NCBI GenBank assembly: GCA_018136815.1
Contig: CM030943.1
Location: 1,733,978-1,797,977, forward strand
Direction of reading: 5' to 3'
DNA length: 64,000 nucleotides
DNA from: Isochrysis galbana
Taxonomy: Eukaryota > Haptophyta > Isochrysidales > Isochrysidaceae
The first letter of the stretch is position 1, and every line of letters starts with the position of its first letter. The translations under genes and the position numbers were made by a program. Under the pieces are notes generated by a model that did no database searches, had not been told where the DNA came from, and was given only the letters and a program-made list of their open reading frames with translations. Positions 30,785 to 42,631 of the stretch are shown here, piece after piece.

Positions 30785-31574
30785 GTCTATTACCAACTAC
30801 TGCTGAGACCAGAACCCCTCGGGCCGCTGTTTGGGCTATTTCGTGACGTACGCCAGCTTCGATGCCATTGGATGCCATGTCGCACCATGGGCGCCTTGTC
30901 TTGCTATACGATCCTATGCGGTGGCAAATTTTGCCTTTTAACATTGAATGGAGTTTCTCTTGTATTTCCCGAAGAGCAAGATGGATGTGTGTTGAGAGAG
31001 GCGGCCGGCCGGCCGGTCAACCCACGATTACGCGCCGAGTGCAAGGAGATGAACAGGTGGGGACAGGTTGCTCGAGATGATCCACTTCGAGATGGGAACA
31101 GTGTAGTCAAGTATGACAAAATTATGGAGAGGGATCGGGGAACTGGGGCTGGGGGCAGGATGGGGACCCCACAGCTCGGTAGTTTGAATTCCAATCTTCC
31201 AGCTTTCCTTGCTGTCCGGATCGGCATCACTGCGATGTAAGTCGCATGCTAAGCGTGGTATGCACCAACCACTTCCTCTCTCTGTCACTTGGCTGTGAAC
31301 CGTTGCAGCTATTTGATGCGGAACAATTCTCGGCCCCTTTGCGCGTTACTTTCCGTGTTCGCAGCTTGGCCCCCAGTCTCCCTTCTTATGTGGACAAAGA
31401 GCTTTGTTAGGCCGCCTTCCTCTCTGCGTAGCGAAGAGTCGGCTTCCATCACATCGTCCTCCCGCCGTGGGGCTTTTATTCCACTTGCGCAAAATTTGTG
31501 CTCGTCTGGCGTGCATGGAAGCCTCTCATATTCTCATCTCTTGTGCCTCAATTATCTTTTAAGACCTACTAGAT
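30785..31574. other. Gene-free stretch after the sigma factor
   Basis: No recognisable gene or RNA was found. Frames at 30,862-31,852 lack domain signals, and the longest begins at a non-ATG codon. Confidence 0.35.
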
Positions 31575-31740
31575 CTAGGTTTTTCTACCTCACCGCCGAC
31601 ATCGCCCTTATTTCCCCTCTCTCCACCTCATCCCTTTGCCCCCTTCCTTCTTTTTTTGGGGCGCTATCCGGGGTCCGGCCCAGGTGCACTACCGAGGGCC
31701 TCGGCTTCAGTCAGAGTGTGATCTCCGGGCAGGCCTTTGG
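31575..31740 (+). repeat. Dispersed repeat family D3, copy 2
   Basis: The sequence has GACATCGCCCTTATTTCCCC, then GGTCCGGCCCAGGTGCACTAC and CAGAGTGTGATCTCCGGGCA, matching 9798-9990. The stretch 31,741-32,359 has no recognised gene. Confidence 0.7.
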
Positions 31741-32359
31741 AGTGTCTATTTTGAGCTCTCTTCGAGAGTATGCGTATGCGTGGGTTGGTGACTTCCCTGC
31801 TTCTGCTTGCGTGGGGGGCGGGTTTTGCTTTCGCGTTGTCTTTGGCGTGTGAGTGGAGTCGTAGTCAGTTGCCGCTGATGTGGCCATGCTTCAGCTTCAG
31901 CTGTGTTTTGCTTTTGCTTCCCAAAACCCCCAGCTTGGTGGCCATCGTGAATAGCGTTCTGCGCTGGGGATTACAGCACCTATCTTGTGGGCCTAGCGTG
32001 ACTTATGACTTAGGGATGTAGGTCCTAGGTCGTTTATGTCTGTGTTCATGTTCTCTTTACATAAGAACTTTGTGCCCGGCCCCGCCCTCTCCCGCCAAAG
32101 AAGTTCTTGCGCGCGCGGCAGCGGCAGCGCGAGGCCGCGCGGGGGGCAGGGGGGCCCTCCCTCCTCGCGGGAAAGAAGTGTGAATGGGTGTGGCCGTATG
32201 GCTTGAGCCAGTGTGAATGAATGAGAAGCTTGTGCGCGCGCAGCGCTCTTTATTTACTTAGCTCCAGTGTGGGTGCCGGTGCGTGCGTGCTGGACTGCGC
32301 CACTGTGGGGCCGTGGGGCCTATGCGCGCGCGTGTGTGTGTGTACACTGTGTGTGTGTG

Positions 32360-32545
32360 GGGGGGCTATTAATACCGTAATAGTAGCAGGTTTGTGGCGG
32401 CCACGGCCACGGCTATAACATGTTGGATGTTGGACACTAATAGTGCACATCGGCTAACGCATTAGATACGAATAGTGAGATTTGCCAAGTAGATACCTAA
32501 TATCTAACTAATAGCTCTAGACATTAGGCTAACATGTTCACAAGC
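32360..32545 (+). mobile_element. Right end of a relative of the hAT element
   Basis: CTATTAATACC.TAAT, repeated AATAGTG words and the terminus TTAGGCTAACATGTTCACAA closely follow the right end at 20,030-20,178 (...TTAGGCTAACATGTTCACAG). The matching left end was not found, so it is probably truncated or too diverged to recognise. Confidence 0.7.
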
Positions 32546-33854
32546 TTAAAAGCTTAGAGCTTAGAGCCAAGGGCGCAATGACTGCAATGAGCGAGCAACT
32601 TCGAGCAACTTCGAGCAACTTGGCGAGCAACTTAGCACTTAGCGTCTTTTTTGACCCATGTTCATGTTGAGCAACTTTTGCGAGCAACTTTAGGGGTGCT
32701 AGCGAGCAACTCTCAACTCTTGTTTTGGTGTTTGGCGCTACCGTTTTCGGTTTTCACCGTGTATACCATGATTCAAACGCCCTCCCTAGCAGCATGCCGT
32801 GTTCGCGATGTTCCCGTACTTTGTGCTTCTAGAAAAGCCAAAAACCTGCCGTATTTGCTGTGTTTGGAGCTCCCCCTTGTGCCGTGTTTCACATCTAGGT
32901 CTAGGACCGCCAACTCAGACCTCAGTCAGAGCAGGCCCTCCCTCTTTCTTATAATGTTGAGATTTTTGCCGGCGCACAGCGCACAGCGCACCGCCCCCCC
33001 TCCTTAGGGATGTGGACGCGCGTTTTTTTTTGCCAAAAGAAGCGATTCATGTGCGGCGTCCTCGACGTGGGCCGTGAAGTCCAGAGCGCTCTCCCTCCGC
33101 CCCGACGACGCGCTGATGATGTGAGAAGATGCGATGGACGGGCGAGGCCGAAAAAAAATTAAAGCACATCCAAAAAAAATGGGAGCGCGGGGAGCGAGCG
33201 AGGAGAGGAATCCAAAAGAGAGTGAAAGGGGAGAGGAGAAGAAGAAGAATGAGGGAGAGTGAGAAGAGAAGGGATGGCGGGCCGCCGAGTGGAGCGATCG
33301 GGGGGGGGGGGGGGGGGGGGGAGGGGGGGGGAGTTATGAGGAAGAGATTGCCCGGAGAAGAGGAAGAGAATTCCGCCGCGAGAGGAGAGATGAGGGGAAA
33401 GGGATGAATGAGAGAGAAGGTCGTCGGGAGGGAGGTCGTCAGCGGGCAAGAGAGATCGGGGGAGAGAGAGAGTTTAGGGAAGCATTTACGTATAGAGAGA
33501 AGGATTATTAGCGCGTGTGTCGTGCGAGGATCGGGGTGCGAATGTTCGTGGCGGCTTACATTCCAAGGTGTTCGGAGAGGATGAAACTCGCATCTTGAGG
33601 TGAGAATTCTCAGCTGAGAGGGCAGCCGGAGAGCGAGAGGATGGAGGGCAGAGAGTGAGAGTGGAGGGTACAGATCCTGAAAGAGTACGATGTATCTAAG
33701 CGGCATGTGCAGCACAGTGAGCTTGCGATGCAGAGAGAGAGAAGGAGAGTACAGAGTAGCTACTTTAACTGGCACCCCTTTGAAAGTCTGAATTGTTTTT
33801 TTTCGCGTACTTTACTTTTCTCCTTTGGACACACAGACCCCACACCACCGATGG
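32546..33854. other. Gene-free stretch with purine-rich blocks
   Basis: Positions 32,590-32,720 contain several CGAGCAACTT words in loose tandem. Positions 33,150-33,420 are A/G-rich with a long G run (33,301-33,330). No gene is supported. Confidence 0.45.
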
Positions 33855-33901
33855 ACAGAGAGAGCGAGCGAAAGAGGGGAAGAGAGAGAGAGGGAGGGAG
33901 G

Positions 33902-33975
<74 letters not shown>
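33855..33975 (+). repeat. (GA)n microsatellite upstream of the KH gene
   Basis: Nearly pure GA dinucleotides occupy 33,902-33,973, with GA-rich flanks. Poly-C runs follow to 34,200. Confidence 0.95.
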
Positions 33976-33978
<3 letters not shown>

Positions 33979-34231
33979 CATCGGGGCGAAAGGGGGGGGA
34001 GGGTAGATAGTAGAATAGCTAGGAGAGGAGAGAGAAGAGAGAGAAGAGAGAGGGAGGGGAGAGCGCGCAGCCCTTCCCCCCCCCCCCCTCCCGCGCCCCC
34101 CCCCTCCCCCTCCCCTTCCCCCCCGCCCTCCCGCCCCCCCCATCCCACCCCGAGAGCTCTCGGCGGCGGTGGCCGGCGCCCCCCCCCCCCACCCCCACCC
34201 CTCCGCCCTCTCCGCCGCCCCCTGCTCGCCG

Positions 34232-36624
34232 ATGACGCGTGGCAACCAGCGTGACACTGACCGCGCCCGCGCCCAGGCGAGAGCGAGGGCACACGAGGGC
34301 GGCCGCTCCACCCTGAAGAGCGCCGAGACTCACGCGCAGAAGCTAAGGGAGAAGCAAATGGCGGCAGATGCAAAGCGGGAGCAGGAGCGTAACGAGGCGA
34401 CAGCGGTCGAGGCGGGCATCAAGCCGGCGAAGAGGGAGGACGAACCGGAGGAAGTTGCGAGGAGGGAGGCTATACGGATCGCCAAGGAGAAGGCAGAGGC
34501 GGAGTGGATCCGACAGCAGGTGGAAGGAAGGGAGATGAGAGGGCGGATTGGAGGGGTGGGGGACGGGGGAGGGGGAGGCGAAGGAGTGGGAGGGGAAGGA
34601 GAAGGGGAGACACAGGATGGGAGCAGGAAAGAGTGTTGTAGGAGGAGAGGCGCTCGGGACGGCAACGCCTGCACTCCGAGCGCGACTCGCTCGTTGGTCG
34701 CCGCCATGCGCGCTCTAGTGCATGCGTGCTCTACCTTCATTCCCGTCTTATGCGCGTACCGCTGCCCCCCTCGCAGGAAGAGGAGCGCGAGCGCAAGGAG
34801 GCCGCAAAAAAAGCGGCTGACGCAGCTGGCGGTAATGGGGGCATGCGAGTGGTGGCGCTCGAGGCCTGCAAGCCGGTCACGGTCTCCTTGGCGAGGGTTA
34901 ATGGCGTGGCGCGCCCGCCGGCCGCTCCCAAGCCTGCCGCGCCATTGGCCACACCGCCCATCTTACCTGAGCCGGCAAAGAGCGAGGATGTAGAGGACTG
35001 CGAAGCGGAGTTGGAAACAGAGGAGCGCGAAGCCTCAGGGTTGTCGGTCTTGGAGGGGCTTGTCGCGTCAGGAGAGCAAGGCCGAGCGCTGATCGAAATT
35101 GACGTTCCCGCCGCATGTGCTCGGCTGCTGTATGACCATAGCAGTGCGGCAATCGAGTTCCTCCGACAGCACTCAGGCGCGCAGATCTCGGTGCACAGGC
35201 ACGCGAACAGGGCAGCGACGATCGTCGCTACGGGGACGCCGCCAGTGCTGGAGGTGTGCAAAGCCCGGCCGTGAGCGACCGGTCCCACCATCGAACCCAG
35301 ACGGCGTGTGCTGGCCGTACAAGCGCCGCGCTAAGCCTGCCCCCCTTCCGCCTCGCGCATGCAGGTCGTGAGTGGGGCGCTGCACCGGCTGCTGAATGCG
35401 CCCTCGTCTGCGGAGGGCAACGAGCTCGGAGAAGGGGAGGAGGAATATCTCCTTACGTTCTCGCCGAGGGACGCGCGGATGATCGCCGCCACAGGCGAGC
35501 TGCCAACCGTGCCGCTACGCTATGACGTGAGACAGCACACCTCGATCGACGCTGATGGGTTTTTGCAGGTGGGCTCGAAGCCGCGCCTTGCCGCGCGCTG
35601 ATTTGCTTCGCAATCGGGCGATCCCATCTGCAGCTTGTCGACGCAACGCCCGTTGGTCCACAGGTGTACATCGTCGGCACAGCGGCCGCAACGGCGCACA
35701 CGCAGGCATTCATCGATTCTCTCCTCGAAGACGCCCGTCACAAGCCTCGCGATTCAGCGGTCGTGAATGACAATGTGCCCGCCGAGGCTGCCGTCCCCAA
35801 CGCGGATGGACCGCCCAAGTCGGCGGGCAAGTGCAGCTCGTCCATTGCTGCTGTGCTGGCTGCTGGCGGCGGGGCCTTGGAGCCGGCGGCTGCACCGGTG
35901 TCTTCCTCCGAGAGCAGCATAAGTACCAATGGAGCAGGCATTGTCACGCTGTCCGTGGGCAGGTCTCTCGTGGGGAAGGTGCTCGGGCACGGAGGATGTA
36001 CCATGCGCGACCTGAGGGCCAGCTCGGGCGCCGAAATTGACCTCATCAAGGACTTGGAGGGGGTGCGCCCCGCCCCCCCCCCCCGCGCGGAGCGCGCGTG
36101 CCGCTCCCCTTCTTGCGACCTTCACTCAGATTGAGCCCTCGCCACCCACCCGCCCTCACGCGCAAAGACCCCGCGCACTCCAAGGCAGTCTAAGTGCTTT
36201 GAATTAGTCCCTCCCTTGCCCTCCCTCTAATCGCGCGTAGAACGGCACCATCACCATCTCTGGCAAGCCCGCCAATGTGGCCAAGGCGCAAGCCTCGCTC
36301 CGAGAGATGCTCGGTGATGCTGCGCTTGCTACTTCGTCCAATTCGTCCGCCGCCTCGGCCGCCTCGACCACCGCTGCCCCCGCCCCATCTGTTCGCGCCC
36401 CGCCCGAAGCCGAGGAGGTCGTCACCGTCCCTGCAAGCCGGGTGGGCAAGCTACTGGGGCCGAGGGGCGCCGTGATCCAACTGATTCGGGACGACACCAG
36501 GGCCGCGGTTGACGTCGACAAGGCGGCAGATGGCACGGCGACTGTCACCATCACGGGGGCATCCGAGGCGGTCCTCGTGGCGAAGAGGGTCGTGACCCGC
36601 ATCGCGGAGTCGGATTTGCTTTAA
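34232..36624 (+). CDS. SERF/4F5-like N-terminus fused to KH-domain RNA-binding protein, five exons
   Basis: Exons are 34,232-34,519, 34,777-35,253, 35,365-35,568, 35,664-36,062 and 36,241-36,624, all phase 0, giving 583 residues. The first 20 residues, MTRGNQRDTDRARAQARARA, match the conserved start of small 4F5/SERF proteins. A charged predicted coiled coil follows to about 125. Three KH-like segments come next. The first (about 199-270, ALIEIDVPAACARLLYDH) lacks GXXG. One at about 415-480 has GHGG (431-434) and its beta strand NGTITISG begins exactly at exon 5. The last, about 517-580, has GPRG (529-532). The segment at 275-345 may be a decayed KH. It is probably an RNA-binding protein of nucleus or cytoplasm. 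That splice junctions restore KH continuity supports exons 4-5; the exon 1-2 join (QQ|EEERERKEA) continues a coiled coil but is weaker. Confidence 0.82.
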
Positions 36625-37540
36625 CATGTTCCGTCTTGGGGACGGGTGGGGGAGCTGTGCACGCGCACTCTCCGGGGCATTTGCAAGGCTTGCGGAGGAA
36701 GGGCGTGGGGAAGACACTGAGCCCAGCCCCCAAAAGCATCGCTCGCATAGCGACGGCGGGGGAAAGCGCTCCGACGACGTCCGGCTGTATTTTGGACACG
36801 TTAGGAACCACCGCTGTGTGAAGTAGGGTGTCTGCGGGTGGTGCACCATCCGCCGATGGATGCGAAGTCGAGGGGCTGACTAATTCGACGTGAGGAGCAA
36901 TGGCGTGTGCTGCATCTCACGAGGCGGAACTCTACATGAAGTGCATATCATACGAGCAAGTTGCCGACCAGCATGCATTTACCTTGCATACATGGTGACT
37001 CGAGCATTTATGTGCACCTCCACCTCGGTTGCACGCTCTTGAGAATGGATGCCACGCAGGTGAGCATGTGTTCAGTGAGCAGCGCCGCTCACCCCTCTAA
37101 CTTGCACAACAAACGGTGGATGTGCGCCTGAGGGACGCCTTGCGAAGCTGCGTGCGACCTAGAGGCTTGGAATTGTTGCGGAGATGTGTGCCGTGAGCGT
37201 TGTGAGAGGACCTCGGCGTAGTCCAAAGCGCCTAGTGCGGTCAGTGCTCGCGCCAAGCGAGCAAACGGGGCCTTGCAGCAGGCTGTGCCAAAGGCGAATA
37301 CTAGGCAGATGCGTTGTTGTTCTGATCAAACGGGTGGTGCGTGTGCGCAGCTCATCCGCCGCGCACCGCACAAGCGATGCGTTCGTCTCTGCCATGTGCT
37401 CTCTCGGGAATGAGCAGTGTGGGAGCAGTATAGTATTGTGTTGCTTTCTCCCACAATTATTGCTCAGCTGTGCGGCAGATGTAGCAGCATGCAGCACATA
37501 ATAATAATACTACTATGTTGTATTCCTGCCCATCTGAAGG
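36625..37540. other. Gene-free stretch
   Basis: No gene, RNA or repeat was recognised. Confidence 0.35.
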
Positions 37541-37750
37541 CTGTAGGCATGAATATTCGTGTAAGGTACGCGCTCGCAGTTACAATTGAACAGTTCCCCG
37601 TGTTGCCACTGACGCACAAGACACACAGATTCGGATTCCCCATGGTCTCAAGTCCAGGTTTGCAGGTTTTGGTCTCGAAATTTGCGATTCGAATTTTGTT
37701 TTTGCTGTTACTATAATTGTTGGCTCGTTTAAGGTAATAAACCGGCATGA
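37541..37750 (+). mobile_element. tRNA-derived SINE, second copy
   Basis: It shares with the insert at 6958-7308: GGCATGAATATTCG, ACAGATTCGGATTCCCC, a B-box-like TCTCAAGTCCAGG, a T-rich CGAATTTTGTTTTTGCTGTT and CGTTTAAGGTAA. It is diverged from the other copy, and target duplications were not identified. Confidence 0.65.
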
Positions 37751-38198
37751 CTTCGACTTCTCGTTCTGCAGTCGCTCTGCGAGACTCTCTCTCTCTCTCT
37801 CTCTCCGTCCGCCTCTCCTCGGCCGACGGCAGGAAGATTCGTCCAAAACATTCTCCGGTCCCAAGATATCTCGTGGGGGGTCTCTCCGCGCTCCGCGCTC
37901 CGCGAGGGAAAGGACGCGATCTCGCTCCGAGATCGGCCTCGCGCCCTCCCACGCTGCCCCGCCGTGCCCTCGGTCCCTCGCCCCCCCCCGCGGCAGGTTC
38001 TTTCCCTCGGCGTGCCGTCCGTCGCCTCCGGCCGTTATATTAATCCCCCCCCCCCCCCCGCGAGGTTCTCTTCTCCCCCGCGCGCGGTTCGTTTCCTCCG
38101 GCCGTCGTTGTTCCCCCCTCGCTTCGATTCCTCTCGCGGTTCCTTCGATGATTGCCTCCATCTCGTCCGTTCTACTTCGCGATCCTCGCGGAGGGGGC

Positions 38199-38836
38199 AC
38201 CGACGTTTAATGTTAGTTTCGTCGCGGTTTCGATGAAAGAAAGGAAGAACGAATGGCACGCGCCTCGCGTCTCGCGTCTTGTTTCGTCGCCCCTTGCTCG
38301 TCGCTTGTCTAGAAGGTCTCTCCGCACATCGCCTTCTCCCCCCGCGCGAGTTTGGATCTCTCCTCGACCCTCCGCGTTGGCTTCAGCGGACGAGTTCCAC
38401 TTTAACGATAGTTCGAACCCTTCGGTGGCGTAGTTATGCGCTCTCTTTCCGTATATCTTCGCGCATGACGAGCGATCGCGACTTCAGCCTTCGCCGCGCG
38501 GGGAGGGGTTTGTTTATCGTATGATTCCGGAGTGTTTACGTTAGTTTTCTGAGCCCAAGGACTTTGGTTTTTGGTTTCTTGTGAGTGATTTTTGTAGCAA
38601 CTTCGTCGAGTCCCACCGTGTTCCCAAGCGAGTCCCCCCGAGTTCCCGAGTCTATACCCCGAGTCAACGAGTCAATACAAGTCAAGCACGCGCCTGAGCC
38701 ACCCCCAGTCGCCTGCCACCACCTCCCACAAGCCTCCTTCCGCACTTCCGCGCCCACCGTGCTCCGTGCGTGCGTCGTGCGTCGTGCGTCGATCACCATG
38801 CCCGTAGTCACCCCCGAGGAAAGCTCCATGAGCTCC
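38199..38836 (+). repeat. Left arm of a 2.8 kb inverted-repeat structure (pair D)
   Basis: About 638 bases match 40,395-41,030 in reverse complement at high identity. The arm contains a retroelement-like leader and ends in a short ATG frame (38,798) beginning MPVVTPEESSMSS, the same opening seen in mirror image at 40,440. The arms face each other. Confidence 0.9.
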
Positions 38837-40394
38837 CGATAGCTACTGGGGGATCCGCTTACGGCACCCCCCATGAGCAATCTCCCAACAGCTCTCGGGG
38901 GATTTTCTCGGTCCCCCGGTAGCTCTCGGTGGGGCTGTTGGCGATCGGGAGAAAATTTCCCCCCGATAGCTCCTGGGGGCCCCCGGGAGCTCCTGGGGGG
39001 CGTTGGCTCCTGGGGGGTAACATATATATTTTAAATTTTTAGTAGTAACAAATTTTTATGGGTCGCGGCGCGGCAAAGGAACGGGACTAGCGCTCACTCA
39101 AGACAGGACTCCCTGTCGCGGCAAGCGCAAGCACCCTTCCCCCCTTATGCCACCCAGCTCTTCACTAGCTCCTCACCCGCAACAGGGGCCTAATGGGAGG
39201 GTGAGGAGCAACTCCTCAGAGAGGAGTTGTGGGGAAGGAGATGTCTGAGTGGGGGCGCTATACCCTTGCACTAGGCATGGGCAGCGACGCCGCCTCAAGA
39301 CATGTCCTCCCTCTTGTCTTGAGTCGGCAATTTTTGGTGCTTGAAACTGAGGGCGAGCGAGGGAGTTTGTGCTCCTTGGGTTGGTTGTTTGTAGTTGGAA
39401 CAGGGAGTGGGAGAGGGATTGAAGTGTTGAAAGAGGGCCCAAGGCAGGGCACTGAGTTGTAGGTACTTGTGGCCCACAAGAGTGGGGTGAAAATGAGAAG
39501 TGTATCAATCAACATGGGTTCTGAGTTGAAATTTTTGGTGCTTGAAACAGAGGGCGAGGGGGTTTGTGGTTCTTGCTTGGGTTGGTTGTAGTTGGAAGAG
39601 GGAGTGGGAGAGGGAGTGAAGTGTTGAAAGAGGGCCCAAGGCAGGGCACTGAGTTGTAGATACTTTGTGGAAATCAAAGCCGCAGCTTGGATTGTAACGA
39701 GATGAACGAGATGTAACGAGATGGCCTGATGGCCCGACGACGAGATGAACGAGATGGCCTTGATGGCCCGACGAGATGAACGAGATGGCCCTGGGGCCCG
39801 ACGAGATGAACGAGATTTTTCGGGTAACGGAACTGGACGAGGAGTTTCCCCACTAAGCTTGGTCGTAATGCGGTGAAACCGATTTAGAGACAAGCGGGAA
39901 ACCGGGGCGGAAGGAACTGGCAAGGAAGCGTAGAAGAAGAGCGTGGAATTTTTAATGGTAGAAGAAGAGTGCGTGGAATTTAACTGTAGAAGAAGAGCGG
40001 AGAGGAGAAGGAGCGGGGCTCGAACTGCAGAGCGCTCCGTCCGGACTCGAATTCGCGACCCAGAGCAAAAGGTTGGTGGAGGCGGTGGGTTGAACCACTA
40101 TGCCACGCGAGAGTTTACGTAGCCATAGGGCCGATGGGAAGGGCTGAGAACCGCCCTATATACTCTGGGTTTTTGTCTCTTCTTTTTCACTTTTCTTCTT
40201 CTTTCTTCCTCTGTTTCTTTTTACTGTTTACTGTTTTGCCTCTGAGACATCGCGAATGCGACATACTTGTGGCCCACAAGAGTGGGTTGAAGATAAAAAG
40301 TGTGTCAACATGTTGCCAGAGCAAGGCTGATCTCACTCTTGGAGATTGTGCCTGCAAGGGCGCGCCGGCAGCTAGCGCGGAATGCGGTTCTTGG
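38837..40394. repeat. Spacer of the inverted structure with internal repeats
   Basis: 39,329-39,460 and 39,528-39,665 are direct repeats (GGTGCTTGAAAC, GGGTTGGTTG, GAAGTGTTGAAAGAGGGCCC, GGGCACTGAGTTGTAG). CTTGTGGCCCACAAGAGTGG appears at 39,464 and again near 40,266. Positions 39,690-39,815 hold several GAACGAGATGGCC words. Positions 38,880-39,010 hold GGGG/CCCC hairpins related to 59,100-59,200. No gene was seen. Confidence 0.75.
40020..40115 (-). ncRNA. tRNA-like (SINE head) sequence
   Basis: The minus strand reads CGCGTGGCATAGTGGTTCAA (A-box-like) and AATTCGAGTCCGG (B-box-like) about 35 bases later. It resembles 25,200-25,285. The cloverleaf is imperfect, so it is not called as a functional tRNA. 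Confidence 0.45.
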
Positions 40395-41030
40395 TGGGAG
40401 CTCATGGAGCTTTCCTCGGGGGTGACTACGGGCATGGTGATCGACGCACGACGCATGACGCACGGATGGCGCGGAAGTGCGGAAGGAGGCTTGTGGGAGG
40501 TGGTGGCAGGCGACTAGGGGGGGTGGCTCAAGCGCGTGCTTCACTTTGACTTGTATTGACTCGTTGACTCGGGGTATAGACTCGGGAACTCGGGGGGACT
40601 CGCTTCGGAACACGGTGGGACTCGACAAGGTTGCTACAAAATCCCTCACAAGAAACCCAAAAACCAAAGACCTTGGGCTCAGAAAACTAACGTAAACACT
40701 CCGGAATCATACGATAAACAAACCCCTCCCGCGCGGCGAAGGCTGAGGTCGCGACCGATCGCCATGCGCGAAGATATACGCAAGAGAGCGCATAACTACG
40801 CAAACGAAGGGTTCGAACTATCGTTAAAGTGAAACTCGTCCGCCGAAGCCAACGCGGAGGGTCGAGGAGAGATCCAAACTCGCGCGGGGGAAGAAGGCGA
40901 TGTGCAGAGAGACCTTCTAGACAAGAGACGAGCAAGGGGCGACGAAACAAGACGCGAGACGCGAGGCGCGTGCCATTCGTTCTTCCTTTCTTTCATCGAA
41001 ATCGCGGCGAAACTAACGTTAAACGTCGGT
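40395..41030 (-). repeat. Right arm of the 2.8 kb inverted-repeat structure (pair D)
   Basis: It is the reverse complement of 38,199-38,836, with small indels (for example around 40,520). Confidence 0.9.
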
Positions 41031-41191
41031 AGCCGTCGCGGCACGCTCCACCGCCACCGCCACCCCCCCCCACTCTCTCCTTCGACGGAAACGGAAATCA
41101 CACATGCTCCGCCACACTGGAACTATTCTCAAGAGATTTAATGGCATGCGCAGAGCAGCAGTTGCACTCACACATGCTCTTGGAGTTCCAA

Positions 41192-41365
41192 AACTAGATT
41201 GGCGCATTTATCACTTCACAACGGTGAATCCCACGAAATACGAATAGTCAACCTCTCTCTTTGCGTACACGCCTTGCAGCAAACTAGATTGGCGTACTAA
41301 ACGCTTCACAACGGTGATACCCACGAAATACGTCATTCTCTGACTTTGTGTACACGCCCTGCAAC
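41192..41365 (+). repeat. Two tandem units of about 90 bases
   Basis: Each unit contains CTAGATTGGCG, CTTCACAACGGTGA, CCCACGAAATACG and a GTACACGCC end. The following region to 41,900 has frames on both strands. One minus-strand frame contains LCPVCDLDREEEENEVVAA, possibly an exon of a Cys-rich protein, but no start or splice context could be fixed. Confidence 0.6.
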
Positions 41366-41984
41366 TTCCCTTGGACGCAGGCAGGCAGGGCACACCTGTG
41401 TGCAGACGGCAGACCTGCGTACAGCCTTGGCGCGGTCGAGCACGCGCACCTAGCACAGCCGCGAGCACCAGTGTCAGCATCCTCTACGCTTTGCAAGCGC
41501 TCACCACTGCACGGGCCCTCTTCAGAGTACAGACATTGCTCGCCATCTGCATCGAGATGGACGCCTTGGAGCCACTCCTGCGCGCACACAGGAGCGGGTC
41601 TTTCTTGCAGGCCCGCTGCTACGACCTCATTTTCCTCCTCCTCCCTGTCCAAGTCGCAAACCGGACAAAGCAGCGCGGATGTACAGCCTCATTGTACTTC
41701 GATCGCGTACAGCGCCGCCGCTGCAGCGGCCACCGCCTCACTGGCAGTCCCCTCAGCATCGATGCTCCACGGGCCTCCGAACTGCTACTGCCCGTACATG
41801 GGCTCACAGCCCTGGAGAAGATGGGGCCCTCTGCTGGTCGGGAGCGCCCCCCCCCCCGGCCCCGCCGTTCTTTTAAATCCTACGGAGCCACCTTTTAAAG
41901 GTTCTACTCTCCCATAACAAGAAACTCTGCGGGCACGGCTGCCCCCCCCCCCCCCGCTCCCCGCCCCCCCTTCCTCGCGCCCTC

Positions 41985-42395
<411 letters not shown>

Positions 42396-42631
42396 CCTCC
42401 GCGCTGGGGGGGGAGACGCGGGGGGGGGGGGAGGGGGGGGAGGAGAGGGGAGGATGCCTGCTGCCCGCGCACCCCCGCCCCACGCGAGAGATTCACCCGC
42501 ACACGCTGTTCTCTTCACTGAAGCGCACCCCCCCTCTCTCTCCTCTCCCCGTTGTCCTCGCACACCTTCCCCCCTTTGTCCGCTCGAGCGCGCGCCGGGA
42601 GGGGAGGGGAAGGGGCAAGGGGGGAAGGGCG

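Noticed and set aside
41284-41690. A Cys-containing minus-strand exon (LCPVCDLDREEEENEV)
   Set aside because: Protein-like over about 50 residues, but bounded by a stop upstream and running into tandem repeats; no start or splice partners could be fixed, so it is not listed as a gene.
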